A stretch of 64,000 nucleotides of DNA, from positions 1 to 64,000 of the forward strand of contig CAIRYQ010000018.1 in NCBI GenBank assembly GCA_903882875.1, read 5' to 3'. A program made the position numbers and the translations under genes. This document shows, piece after piece, positions 8,618 through 18,083 of this stretch. The first letter of the stretch is position 1. Each line of letters opens with the position of its first letter. The notes below the pieces were generated by a model that saw only the letters and a program-made list of their open reading frames with translations, made no database searches and was not told the origin of the DNA. The DNA comes from an uncultured Spartobacteria bacterium. GTDB lineage: Bacteria > Verrucomicrobiota > Verrucomicrobiia > Chthoniobacterales > Chthoniobacteraceae.

Positions 8618-9814
8618 TCACTCGCCGCCACCCATCGAAAAGTTCACCCAGAGCCTGATCAATTCCGGCCCGGCGAAGAGCCACAGCAGCGCACCGAGCG
8701 AAAGGTAGGGGCCGAAGGGAATTTTTGCCGACCACTCGCGACGCCCGATCGCAATCGTGAGTCCGCCGATGAGCGCGCCGATGATGGACGCGGACATCAC
8801 CGTGAACAGGATCGCCTTCCAGCCGAGGAATGCGCCGATGCATGCCATGAATTTCACATCACCGAAGCCCATCGCATCACGGCGGAATGAAATCTTCCGC
8901 ACGGTGCCGCTGAACTCCTTCACCTTTTCGAGTTCGTGCTGCGTGCCGTCGAGTTCCAGCCGCTCATACTGCGAGCGCACCCCGATGTTTTCATGCACCT
9001 TGCCGTCGAACTCAAGGCGCTCGCAGTCCATCACCAGCCAGTCTTTTTCCGTCGAGAAAAGCTCGTCCCACCACATGTCCTCAGCGCCGACCGTCATCTT
9101 CGCACGGTCGCCGTCGAGCCTCCATGTGAAGGCGCGCGGCTCGTCCCATTGCAGCGTCTTTTTTCCAAACGCCATCTTGCCGAGTACGCTCACGATCCAC
9201 AGCAGGCCGAAGCCCGCACCCGCGCCGAGCAGCGACATGAGCAGGCCCCAAACGTGGCTCGTCGGATCGTGCAGCACTGGCAGTCCGGCGAGAAATCTGT
9301 CGCCGAAACCGGCCTCGCCGATTCGGTCCTGGAGCACCGGGATCGCTGCGCTGAAAAGCACGCCTGCGACCGCGCCGCCGAGCGTGATTTCATCCGGGAT
9401 GATGTAGTGCTCGAAATCAATGAACGTCGCCACGACGAGCAGCGCGATGAAGGTGAACAGCGGCAGCACCATCACCCACGCGCCGAGCCCGAGCCCGAGA
9501 CTCGAGTGCATCACACGCCACCATACGCCGAGGAAAAGCACGCCCGTCAGCAGTTCCACGAGCACGTAGCGCGCTGCGATGGGCGCACCGCAGTTGCGGC
9601 ATTTCCCCCGCTGCGCGATCCACGTCACCAGCGGCAGATTCGAGTACCACGGAATCTGGTATTTGCAGTGCGGACAGAAGGAGCGCCGGGGTTTGTTCAC
9701 CGAGATGCCGAGCGGCATGCGGTAGATGCACACATTCAGAAATGACCCGATGCTTGCGCCGAGGACGAAGGCAAACGCGGCGAACAAAACATTGTAAAAT
9801 TCCTGGGCTGACAC
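8618..9814 (-). CDS. Prepilin peptidase (type IV / type II secretion leader peptidase)
   Basis: 398 residues, well above the 250-290 usual for the family. Cleaves and N-methylates type IV prepilins and pseudopilins in the inner membrane. The N-terminus has SIGSFLNVCIYRMP and the zinc-type cysteine pairs CPHC (47, 50) and CRNC (72, 75). The catalytic aspartates are Asp133 in FIDFEHYIIPDE and Asp319 in GFGDVK. Between them, residues about 218-312 form a hydrophilic insertion rich in charged and aromatic residues (WWDELFSTEKDW, YERLELDG). Likely substrates in this window include the GspG-like pseudopilin near 28 kb. Confidence 0.9.
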   Translation of the reverse strand: MSAQEFYNVLFAAFAFVLGASIGSFLNVCIYRMPLGISVNKPRRSFCPHCKYQIPWYSNLPLVTWIAQRGKCRNCGAPIAARYVLVELLTGVLFLGVWWRVMHSSLGLGLGAWVMVLPLFTFIALLVVATFIDFEHYIIPDEITLGGAVAGVLFSAAIPVLQDRIGEAGFGDRFLAGLPVLHDPTSHVWGLLMSLLGAGAGFGLLWIVSVLGKMAFGKKTLQWDEPRAFTWRLDGDRAKMTVGAEDMWWDELFSTEKDWLVMDCERLEFDGKVHENIGVRSQYERLELDGTQHELEKVKEFSGTVRKISFRRDAMGFGDVKFMACIGAFLGWKAILFTVMSASIIGALIGGLTIAIGRREWSAKIPFGPYLSLGALLWLFAGPELIRLWVNFSMGGGE

Positions 9815-10019
9815 GCGCGGAGCAAAAGCAGCACGCGCGCCAAGGTCAAGGCAGGCGGCGATTTTCGGATCGCCGTTGATTTTTGATTTTGTCCCGGAGG
9901 CCGGGCGTCTGACTCCAGACGCCGATGCGGTTCATCTTCAAAACTCCAAAGCCACCGACCGCCCCGCAGCGTTGGGAATGGCGCTCGCCTTGCGGATTGT
10001 GTTTGAGTGCGCGCTCCGC

Positions 10020-11900
10020 ATGAACGAGGCGCAACCCCATCCGATTTTCAAAGTGCCGCCGCAGGTGCTCTCGGTGTTCGTGATCATAACCGCGCTTTTC
10101 ATGGGCGGTGCGACGGAACAAAGACCGCAGTCCATCGTGCTCGCCGCGATGGGGGTGATCATATTGCTCGCCCCACCCGCTGCGTGGCCGGAGAAAAAAT
10201 GGTCGCTGGCCGCGCTGTCGCTGCTCGCGCTCACGGCAGCAGGCGCACTGCCATCTGCGTGGTTTCACATCGCGGCGTGGCGTGGCGTGGTACGGGAGGC
10301 CGGCATCGTACTGCCTGCGACGCTTTCGCCGCAGCCTCGGCTCACACTCGATGCGTGGCTGCTGCTCGCCGCGGGAATCGCGTGGACGGGTTGGCTCATG
10401 GCGAGTCCGTGGGACGCTGCATCGCGACGGCTCGCTGCGCGCACTTTTGTGTGCGGCCTCACGGTGCTCGCGGTGTGCGTGCTCGTGCAGCGGTGGAGCG
10501 GCTGGCATCCGCCGGGTTGGCTCTCTTCGGAAAACCACGGGCCGTTTCCAAACCGCAACCACACCGCACACGTCCTCGCGCTCGGCGGCGTGCTCGCCGT
10601 GGGCTGCGCAGCGGACGCGTTGCGGCACGGCAAGGCGCGCATGCTGCCGTGGCTGCTCGCCGCCGGAGTGATATTGGCCGCACTCGCGTCGGCGTATTCC
10701 CGCGGCGGAATCGTGATGGTCTTCTGCGCGTTCGGGCTCTGGAACGTGACGGCCGCATGGACGCACAGGTCCTGGAAAATCCTCCTGCTCGGCCTCTCCG
10801 CGCTCTGCGTCGTCGCGTCGGTGATGCTCGTGTTCGGCGGGCCGATCGCGGGACGCTTTGCCGTGGATGCAAATTTCACCGGAGACTTCCGATTTCACAT
10901 CTGGAGCGACACTCGCGCGCTGGCCGCCGACTCGCCGTGGTGCGGCGCGGGGCTTGGGAATTTCAGCGCGCTGTTCCCATTCTATCGCAAGGCATCCGTG
11001 ATCCAGTCGTCCGTAATTCATCCGGAGAGCGACTGGCTGTGGCTGGTGACGGAGGTCGGCTGGCCCGCCGCCGCACTCGCGCTTGCCATTGTCGCGTGCG
11101 TGCTCGCAGGTGCATTTCCGAATGAACGCCGAACGCAACGGCGGCTGCGCGGCGCGGCCTTCGCAGCCTCGATCGCCGCGGTGGTGCATGGGTTTGTGGA
11201 TGTGCCGGGACACCGCCTCGGCTCGGTGCTTGCAGCGATTTTCGTGATGGTTCTCGCACGAAGGGATGCAATCCCGTCCGCGCCATCGCGTGCCGCAGCC
11301 GCAACCTGGCGCGTGTGCGGCCTTGCGCTTGTGGGGCTCGGTGCGTGGTGGGCGAATACGCCGGATGACGGTGCGCGCGCCGAGGCGCTTTCATGTGAGG
11401 GAAAATTTTCCGCGGCGGTGTCGCGTGCTGACCGAGCTATCGCGCGCACTCCCCTCGCCTGGCGTCCGTATTTCACCCGCGCCGTCGCGCTGGCTTGCGA
11501 GCAGAAGGTGATCGAAGCCGCCGGAGATTTCCGTCGCGCACGGCTCTTGGAGCCGCACTATGCGAGGATTCCGCTAGAAGAGGGAAACTTCTGGCTTCGC
11601 TCGCAGCCCAGGCTCGCGCTGATCGCGTGGCAGGAGGCGCTGCGGCGCTGCGACGACTCGGATGCGCCAGGGATTTTTTCGCAGATGCGCAGCGCCGCAC
11701 CGAACGACACAGCGTTCCGTGCTAGGCTGCTCGAAATCGCGGATGGACGCGCGTCGCTCCAGATGGATTGGTTCCTCGATCTGCCGCCCGACGAGGCAAA
11801 GCCGCGCCTCGCGGAATTTGCACTGATCGCCGCGCAGTGTGATGAGCGAAGGCGTGCGGCATTTTCACGGCGTGCGGCGGAGTTCGGCACGCGGCAATAG
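10020..11900 (+). CDS. O-antigen ligase/polymerase-like membrane protein with TPR-like tail
   Basis: About 626 residues from the ATG at 10020; in-frame ATGs at 9876 and 9978 are possible. Roughly ten membrane segments are visible, with the Wzy_C-type signatures GPFPNRNHTAHVL and AYSRGG, and a periplasmic loop ending HPESDWLWLVTEVGWPAA. The last 170 residues after the final helix are helical repeats resembling TPR (AEALSCEGKFSAAVSRADRA). Such proteins polymerise or ligate polysaccharide on the outer face of the inner membrane. Its 3' end overlaps the converging exosortase gene by 36 bp. The setting suggests it serves the exopolysaccharide system to the right. Confidence 0.82.
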   Translation: MNEAQPHPIFKVPPQVLSVFVIITALFMGGATEQRPQSIVLAAMGVIILLAPPAAWPEKKWSLAALSLLALTAAGALPSAWFHIAAWRGVVREAGIVLPATLSPQPRLTLDAWLLLAAGIAWTGWLMASPWDAASRRLAARTFVCGLTVLAVCVLVQRWSGWHPPGWLSSENHGPFPNRNHTAHVLALGGVLAVGCAADALRHGKARMLPWLLAAGVILAALASAYSRGGIVMVFCAFGLWNVTAAWTHRSWKILLLGLSALCVVASVMLVFGGPIAGRFAVDANFTGDFRFHIWSDTRALAADSPWCGAGLGNFSALFPFYRKASVIQSSVIHPESDWLWLVTEVGWPAAALALAIVACVLAGAFPNERRTQRRLRGAAFAASIAAVVHGFVDVPGHRLGSVLAAIFVMVLARRDAIPSAPSRAAAATWRVCGLALVGLGAWWANTPDDGARAEALSCEGKFSAAVSRADRAIARTPLAWRPYFTRAVALACEQKVIEAAGDFRRARLLEPHYARIPLEEGNFWLRSQPRLALIAWQEALRRCDDSDAPGIFSQMRSAAPNDTAFRARLLEIADGRASLQMDWFLDLPPDEAKPRLAEFALIAAQCDERRRAAFSRRAAEFGTRQ

Positions 11901-13401
11901 GACTGTATTGAGAAATTCAGCGGCGGAATTTTTCCGCGCCACAGCGTCGCCGGGATCGGGAATGTAGAGCAGTATCTCCTCGGTGATTTGCAGCATCGGT
12001 TCGCGCCAGAGCGTCGCGAGGCGCGCGAAGGTGCCGGGCATCTGCGACGCATCCATGAGACGCAGCACGGCGTGCCCGCCCGAGGAGAGATGCTGAAGCA
12101 CAAGCAGACGCACACCGTCGCGCTCGAAAGGAAATACCGCGCACGGGAGTTCACCGCCGCGGACTTCCAGCGTGAGGAAAAATGCGGGCGCCCACTGGCT
12201 CCATCCCGACGAAGGCAGACAGATCGCAGGCGTGTGGTTCGTCACGAATGCCGGCGTGCGCGCACCGCTTTTCCACGCGAGCCGGATCACCTGTGCCGAC
12301 GCACCCGCGGTATTTCGCACGCGGAGGCACTGCCATTCGGTGAAACGCAACTGCGATCTTGCCGCCGGCGTGGGCGCGACTGATTCGGACGTCCAGCCAC
12401 CCGGAAGACCGGTGTCAGTAAGACTCCATCGCTCTGCCGCGTCGCGGCGCTCGATGCGCGAAGCCCACGCCCATGCGGAAAGGAAGATTGCGAGCGTGAC
12501 TGCAAAAATGCAGCGGCCTTCCGCACCAGTTGCGGCTGCGGCTGGCGGCCGATCGTCCACGATGGCCGGGAACGGATCGTATGAGATTTTCCAGGCGACG
12601 AGAAGCAGCAGGGCGAAGATCGCGACGCTCGCAACCGCGCCGACTGTGTCGTGCCACGCAGCCGCGCCGGGCACTCCGCCGGAGTGCGTGATGAACGTCA
12701 GCACGACGATGCGGAGGAAATTTCCGGCGACGGCGGATACACATCCGGTTAGGACGATCGCAGCACGCCGTGCGGGCCGCAGTGAAAAATATTCGCCGAG
12801 AAAAAGCGCCACCATGAGCGCGGCCTGGAGGGACTGGATGCCGCTGCACGCCTCGTCCACACCGACCGATCCGTTCGCGAGTTCGATCACGTTGCCGCGC
12901 TGGAGTGCGGCGACGCCGAGCGCGTTCACGAGCATGGTCGCGAAGTTGGTGACGATTGCGGCGAAGTGTTGCGTGATCCACGCGTTCGAGCGGAACCGGC
13001 CACGGCACGGCGAGCGCGGAAAATGCGAGCGGAAAAATTTCGCGGCGCAGCAGCGGCGTGCCGCCGATGCGATAAAGCCAAGCAGCGCTGAGCAACGCGG
13101 CGGCAGCGGCGAGCAGCGCGCCGGTGAGCCGCCAAAGCGGATCGTGCCAGCGGAGCGATTCACCGAGCAGAAGCATGAGCAGCGCTGCGGCGGCCACGCA
13201 GCACCAAACGGAAGTGCGCGTGCCAGGTTCCATCGCGCCGCTGCGCCTACGCCATGCCATCCAGCAAAAAAGAAACGGCACGCCGAAGCCGTAGCGATAC
13301 TGCTCGTCGGCATGCCATTCGCCCGCGAGGTGCAGCCACGCCCCGAGCCACGCGATTGCGGCGGCGGCGAACCACGCGCGGCGATCGAGGCCGGCGCTCA
13401 C
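11865..13401 (-). CDS. Exosortase with EpsI-like C-terminal domain, split by an apparent frameshift
   Basis: Membrane transpeptidase that cleaves PEP-CTERM-type signals and anchors proteins to the surface. The N-terminal helices (from ATG 13401, MSAGLDRRAWF) run in one frame to AVPWPVPLER; the family continues in the next frame with AWITQHFAAIVTN. The join lies near 12975-13000 and needs a one-base skip. The catalytic residues are all present in the second frame: Cys in DEACSGIQS, Arg in GNFLRIVVL, His in AAWHDTVG. The C-terminal 200 residues resemble the EpsI domain found fused to or beside exosortases. It overlaps the TPR gene stop as ATGA. If the shift is real the protein is broken; a sequencing error is equally possible. 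Confidence 0.82.
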
Positions 13402-15140
13402 GGCGTGCGATTCTGGGCCGCGGCGACCATCGAGTTCTCCTCGGGAAAAAGCCTGTCCTTTCCACTGACGGCCTTTTCCAAAAATGGCGCGGCCTTCGCA
13501 GGTTCGCCGGCGGCGTGAAGGATCACACCAAACGTGGCGGCGGCGGATGGATCGTCGAATGTTGCTGCGGGCAGCTTTTCGAGGATGGCGACGGCCTCGG
13601 CACCGCGCTGCTGGAGATGGAGCGACATCGCGTATGTCGCGGCGAATGCTGGCTGCGTCGCGTCGAGCTTGAAATTTTCCGCGGCGAGGCGGTGCGCCTC
13701 GGGCAGTTCGTCACCGAGCAGGAGGGCGAGCGATGCGAGGTTGTTTTTCGCGGCAGGATTGCCCGGCTCGATTGCGAAAATGCGGCGTGCGACGCGGTGG
13801 AGTTCGCGCGTGTTCCGATCCGCCGCGTGCATCGCGTAAAGCGCCTGGAGCGCCGGGCGCTGTCCGGCGTTGTTACGTGCAATGATCCACCAAAGCTGCG
13901 CGGCCTCATCCTTCCAGCCCCAGCCCGTGACCAGGCGTGCGAGCATTGAGAGTGCATTGGTGTTCCCGCGCGTGGAATTCGTCGCGCGCTCCCACATGGT
14001 GCGGAATTCCGCGCGCCGGAGATGTCCGGCGGCCTCGTCGAGCACGCGCGCATGGAATGCGAAACGGAGAAAATCCAAGTCGCCCCAGTCGCCCTCGGCG
14101 ACGAGTGTGCGTGCGCGTTTCCAGTCGCCGGTGAGCAGGCACGCCTCGGCAAATGCGAGCGGCACAGGAATGCGCGAGCGCGCGGGTGCGGAAAGTGAGC
14201 CGGCCCACGCGACGGTCTGCGCGGCGAGGCCTCGCGCGTTCATCCACGTCATGAGCGAATAGATCGTGTGCTCGCTCTTTTCCGCGGCGGATTGCAATTC
14301 GCGAAGCTGCGCATCGAACTCCGGGCTGTTCGTGCGCTGGAGTTCCTCGAGCCAGAGCAGCATGTCGCCGAGGGTGGAATTTTCGCCGCGCCGGAGTTCG
14401 TCGGCAAGGCTCACGGCGCGCGCGGAATCGCCGCGGCGGCGCGCATCGGCAAGCAGTGCGCGGAGCGCGGCGGTGCGGTGGCGCGGGATTTCGCGGAATC
14501 GTTCGAGCGTCGCGACGGCCTCGGATGCCGCGTCGGGCGGCGCGAGCGCGAGCCGGAGCGTCGCGAGATTGAGCCGGATATTTTCGTTTTTCGGATCGAT
14601 CTCGGCCGCGTGCCGAAACTCCGCCTCGGCCTGTGCGAATTGTTTCGCAGTGATCGCGATGCTGCCAGCGGTGATATGAAATGCCGCGCTGTCGCGATCC
14701 GGCGCTGCGATTTGTTCCATCGCCCGCGCCGCGACGAACGACTCGCCGAGAGCCGAGGCGGTCGTTGCGAGATCGAGCAGGCGCGCGGTCTTAGCAGGAT
14801 CGATCTCGACGAGGCGCTGCCGCCAGAGAATTGCCTCGGGCGAATGCTGCTGCGCGGCGATCTCCGCGAGGATGGCGCAGGCGGCGATGCTGGCGGGATT
14901 TTTCAGGAATGCCTCGCGCGCGGAGAGCGATGCGCTGCGGAGATCACCGTGCGCGAATGATCTTGCAGCAGCACTGATCAGACGTCCGTGCTGCCAGTGT
15001 ACGAAGGCCGGACGTCCGGACGTGGCGGCGAGCACGACGAGGATCGCAATCGTGATGAGAAGCAGGCGCACGCGGCCCGTTTTCCGATCCGCCGATGCCG
15101 CGGGCTCCAGCGTCTCCGCGCGCAGCCCGCGGGGATTCAT
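13398..15140 (-). CDS. Membrane-anchored TPR protein of the exosortase operon
   Basis: 580 residues. One N-terminal transmembrane helix (VRLLLITIAILVVLAAT, about residues 24-40) is followed by a long run of tetratricopeptide-like helices, for example QFAQAEAEFRHAAEIDPKN and GNPAAKNNLASLALLLGDEL. The body should lie in the periplasm. TPR proteins of this size often accompany PEP-CTERM/exosortase loci and may act as scaffolds for export or assembly. Both ends are coupled: its ATG overlaps the stop of the sorting-signal protein and its stop overlaps the exosortase start, each as ATGA. Exact role unknown. Confidence 0.8.
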   Translation of the reverse strand: MNPRGLRAETLEPAASADRKTGRVRLLLITIAILVVLAATSGRPAFVHWQHGRLISAAARSFAHGDLRSASLSAREAFLKNPASIAACAILAEIAAQQHSPEAILWRQRLVEIDPAKTARLLDLATTASALGESFVAARAMEQIAAPDRDSAAFHITAGSIAITAKQFAQAEAEFRHAAEIDPKNENIRLNLATLRLALAPPDAASEAVATLERFREIPRHRTAALRALLADARRRGDSARAVSLADELRRGENSTLGDMLLWLEELQRTNSPEFDAQLRELQSAAEKSEHTIYSLMTWMNARGLAAQTVAWAGSLSAPARSRIPVPLAFAEACLLTGDWKRARTLVAEGDWGDLDFLRFAFHARVLDEAAGHLRRAEFRTMWERATNSTRGNTNALSMLARLVTGWGWKDEAAQLWWIIARNNAGQRPALQALYAMHAADRNTRELHRVARRIFAIEPGNPAAKNNLASLALLLGDELPEAHRLAAENFKLDATQPAFAATYAMSLHLQQRGAEAVAILEKLPAATFDDPSAAATFGVILHAAGEPAKAAPFLEKAVSGKDRLFPEENSMVAAAQNRTP

Positions 15141-15928
15141 GCTGCTGCGCGCGCGGCGGACTGCCGCCTCCGTCCGAATGCGAGCAGGCCGCCGCAGAGC
15201 AGCAGCGCCGCGGAACCGCTGCCGACCTCGGGTGCAAAGCTGACATTGCCGAGATCGATCGCCTGGCTTCCAAAATTGGGCCCTGGATTGTTCCAGACGA
15301 AAGTGATGCTGGTCACCAGTGCGCTGCCGGAACTGATGGTCACGTTGCCCTGGCTGTTGGAGATGTTGCCGACGCTGGTGAGGCCGGTGATGACTGGATT
15401 CGTGGTGCCCGAATTGGCGACGCTGAACGACTGGGTGCCGGTGCCGGAAAATGCGGCGGTGAGATTCACCGGGGTCGAGCCCTTCACGGCGGTAACGCTG
15501 ATTTTGTCAATGAACTGCGTGGTCGTCGCGTCCACATCGAACAGTGTGAGACTCACTGGCGTGCCGGCGGCATAAGTGCCCAGGAAGGAGATCGTGACGG
15601 TGACGTTGTTTGTCGAGTTGGTCATTCCTGCGCTTGTCCAAAGCTGCAGGCCTTTCACGCTGCTGTTGATGGCGGCATCGGCGATGTTCTGCGGATATGC
15701 CCCAGTGCCGTCGCTCGCAAAGGTGACACCGTTGCTGACAATGGAAATCTGGATGTCGTTGCCAGCGACGCCGTCCACATTGAACGCCCCGGTGAGCGCG
15801 CCCGGTGTCCAGCTTTGGCCGCTGGGGAGGTTCGTCCAGTCGAGCAAAACGGCGTGACCTGGAGCGGTGGTGAGCAGCAGCAGGAGGACTGCTGCGAGTG
15901 CGCGGATGCCGGGGATTTTCGCTCGCAT
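15137..15928 (-). CDS. Secreted protein with PEP-CTERM-like (PEVGS) sorting signal
   Basis: 263 residues. An N-terminal signal peptide (LAAVLLLLLTTAPGHA) is followed by a Ser/Thr/Asn/Gly-rich beta-sandwich-like body. The C-terminus is tripartite: the motif PEVGS, a hydrophobic helix (SAALLLCGGLLAF) and a basic tail (GRRRQSAARAAA). That is the plan of an exosortase substrate, but with PEVGS in place of the usual PEP. The gene is in the same operon as an exosortase, with a TPR gene between, so it is probably that enzyme's dedicated target. Its role on the surface is unknown. Confidence 0.8.
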   Translation of the reverse strand: MRAKIPGIRALAAVLLLLLTTAPGHAVLLDWTNLPSGQSWTPGALTGAFNVDGVAGNDIQISIVSNGVTFASDGTGAYPQNIADAAINSSVKGLQLWTSAGMTNSTNNVTVTISFLGTYAAGTPVSLTLFDVDATTTQFIDKISVTAVKGSTPVNLTAAFSGTGTQSFSVANSGTTNPVITGLTSVGNISNSQGNVTISSGSALVTSITFVWNNPGPNFGSQAIDLGNVSFAPEVGSGSAALLLCGGLLAFGRRRQSAARAAA

Positions 15929-15931
15929 GGT

Positions 15932-16705
15932 TCAGCGGCTGACGACGGGCGGGTTCGGCGCTGGGACAGGCGCGGTGCTGGAGACTGTGGGGCGGAGCGG
16001 TTCGTTGGCGTAGTTGCTCGTGCCCGCGACGCCGACCCCGGAGATCGAGCGCGGACTCTGGATGTAGCGCAGGAGCACGGCGGGATCTCCGACGAGCGCG
16101 ATGTCCGCGGCAGACTGGAGCGCGGGGAGCGAGAGGCCCGGCTGCGCGTCGAATGCCGTGCGGATGATGGCCTCGGCGAGCGTAAGCGCGGGATATTCAG
16201 TCGTAGCCGGAGATTTTGTGCCAGGGCCACGCTTGAAGTCAGCGCTCTGCTTTCCGTCAGAGCCACCCTTGAAATCGGGTGCGGATTTTTCCCCGCCGTC
16301 CGTCTTCAAAGCGAGCGATGTGATGCGGTGGTAGGTCACCTTTTTCCACGGGTCGGGCACAGCGGCGGTCGCGGCGGTGACGATCCCGGGGGCCGCGGCC
16401 TGCGGAGATGCGAGCACGGCGGCGTGGACGATGAGGAGCACGGCGGCCGGCGAGTTGCGCACGGCATTGAATACGATGTTTGAGATCTGCCTCGTGGATG
16501 GATTCGCGCCAAGCACCTCGATACCTGTGACTGCCGCCGCGGCAGCGCGCCGACTGGCTTCATCGAAATCTCCCTGTGCTCCCTGTGCTCCCTGTGCCGC
16601 GGTGCTCCCATCCGGTGCCACGGCAGGTTTGTCCGAGGCGAGCGCAACGCCGGCACTGCATAGCCAGAGGAAAATGGCGGTGAATTTTTTCGGCACAGGA
16701 GTCAC
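15932..16705 (-). CDS. Secreted protein, first gene of the exosortase operon
   Basis: 257 residues. A signal peptide (FTAIFLWLCSAGVALA) is followed by a low-complexity stretch where AQG is repeated three times (encoded by 9-bp repeats at 16571-16597), then an alanine-rich helical region and a proline-rich end (VSSTAPVPAPNPPVVSR). No sorting signal and no known domain. It ends 3 bp before the PEVGS gene and is the promoter-proximal gene of the leftward operon. A role as periplasmic or matrix component is a guess from context. Confidence 0.7.
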   Translation of the reverse strand: MTPVPKKFTAIFLWLCSAGVALASDKPAVAPDGSTAAQGAQGAQGDFDEASRRAAAAAVTGIEVLGANPSTRQISNIVFNAVRNSPAAVLLIVHAAVLASPQAAAPGIVTAATAAVPDPWKKVTYHRITSLALKTDGGEKSAPDFKGGSDGKQSADFKRGPGTKSPATTEYPALTLAEAIIRTAFDAQPGLSLPALQSAADIALVGDPAVLLRYIQSPRSISGVGVAGTSNYANEPLRPTVSSTAPVPAPNPPVVSR

Positions 16706-16742
16706 CTGAAAGTCGGAGCATTAAGTCTGCCTTGGAATTGTT

Positions 16743-16772
16743 TTGTCAACAACGGGATTGCATCCTTAAAGT
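16743..16772 (+). promoter_or_regulatory. Candidate sigma70-type promoter of the exopolysaccharide export operon
   Basis: TTGTCA at 16743-16748 and TAAAGT at 16767-16772 are separated by 18 bp (or TTAAAG at 17 bp). They lie 26 bp before the ATG of the outer-membrane barrel gene, in the only gap between the two divergent operons. The -35 fits well, the -10 only moderately. Confidence 0.35.
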
Positions 16773-16797
16773 AACACAAGTTCTTTCCATCCGCCCG

Positions 16798-18078
16798 ATG
16801 CCCTGCTCCAGCATCCCGAATCATTCCCAATTTTTCAAGACCCTCTGCGCCTTCTCGCTAGCCTGCCTCGCGGGGATCGGTGCGCATGCACAGGAGTCCA
16901 TCCGGCCCTCGGCCATCAGTTCGCTTGCGGCAGACGCGCGACAGGATCAACTGTCGAAGCTGCGGGGCGACTTCATGAGGTTCGGCCCGGTGAAGGTGGA
17001 CGCTTCGGCACAGATGGAGCTGGAGCTGAACGACAACGTGGGGCTCTCGGAATTCAACCGGCAGGACGATCTGATTTTCCGCCCGCGCGTGAACATGGAC
17101 AGCGAGTGGCAGGTGACGCGGCTAAACACGATCCGCCTCGGCCTGAGCCTGGGCTACGCGAAATATCTCAACAACCCGCACCTCGACACCCAAACGCTGC
17201 TGATCGATCCCGGCACACAGTTTGCGTTCGACATTTTCATCGGCGAGCACCTGCGGCTGAACATCCACGACCGGATCACGATCGCGCAGAACCCGATTGA
17301 CGAGGCGACGCTGAGCAACGTGCAGCGTTTCGCGCGGCTCCAGAACGCCGCGGGGCTGACGGCATTCATCCGCTACCCGGAATGGGATTTCGTCATCGGC
17401 TACGATCACTTCATCTACCACACGCTCTCGTCGGAATTCAATTATCTGGACCGGAGCGAGGAGCAGATTTTCGCCAGCGCGCGGCGCCGCGTGAGCGATG
17501 CGCTGGGGATCGGCATCGAGGGCAGCGCGGCGCTCGTGAACTACTCCGATCGCGTGAGCAATGACGCGACGACGTGGACGGCGGGCGCGTTTGCGGACGC
17601 CACGCTCTCGCAATACACGAAGCTGCGCCTGAGCGCGGGCTACCAGAGCATGACCTTCGACCACAGCGGGACGAGCACGGACCGGAGCAATTTCGCAAGC
17701 TGGTATGCAAACCTCTCCGCCGCGCAGCGCATCACGCAATACCTCAGCCACACGCTCAGCGTCGGACGCGAGGCGCGGCTCGGGCTCGGCGTGAATTTCA
17801 CCGACTACGTCTTCGCGCGCTACTCTGCGATCTGGCGGATGAATGACATCATGACGTGGAATTTCGACGCGTTCATCGAGGACGCGCGCGACTCCGGCGC
17901 GGTGGCGACGAGCGCCGAGCACGCGTTCCGCTGGGGCGGCGGCGCGGGGCTGACATTCCGCATATCGAGCCGCACCTCGCTCGGGCTCCGCTACAACTAC
18001 GTGGACAAGGACTCGAATCTGCCGCTCCGCAGCTACACCCAGAATTCCGGCATCCTCAGCATCAGCCACCAGTTCTGA
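16798..18078 (+). CDS. Outer-membrane beta-barrel protein of an exopolysaccharide locus
   Basis: About 426 residues from the ATG at 16798, which opens a signal peptide (FFKTLCAFSLACLAGIGAHA). The mature part is a series of amphipathic strands with alternating hydrophobic residues, ending in a C-terminal phenylalanine (SGILSISHQF), the usual recognition signal for outer-membrane insertion. It resembles the EpsL-like barrels found in exopolysaccharide/PEP-CTERM clusters, thought to help polymer cross the outer membrane. It is the first gene of a three-gene operon with a Wza-like protein and a tyrosine autokinase. Confidence 0.78.
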   Translation: MPCSSIPNHSQFFKTLCAFSLACLAGIGAHAQESIRPSAISSLAADARQDQLSKLRGDFMRFGPVKVDASAQMELELNDNVGLSEFNRQDDLIFRPRVNMDSEWQVTRLNTIRLGLSLGYAKYLNNPHLDTQTLLIDPGTQFAFDIFIGEHLRLNIHDRITIAQNPIDEATLSNVQRFARLQNAAGLTAFIRYPEWDFVIGYDHFIYHTLSSEFNYLDRSEEQIFASARRRVSDALGIGIEGSAALVNYSDRVSNDATTWTAGAFADATLSQYTKLRLSAGYQSMTFDHSGTSTDRSNFASWYANLSAAQRITQYLSHTLSVGREARLGLGVNFTDYVFARYSAIWRMNDIMTWNFDAFIEDARDSGAVATSAEHAFRWGGGAGLTFRISSRTSLGLRYNYVDKDSNLPLRSYTQNSGILSISHQF

Positions 18079-18083
18079 CGCGC

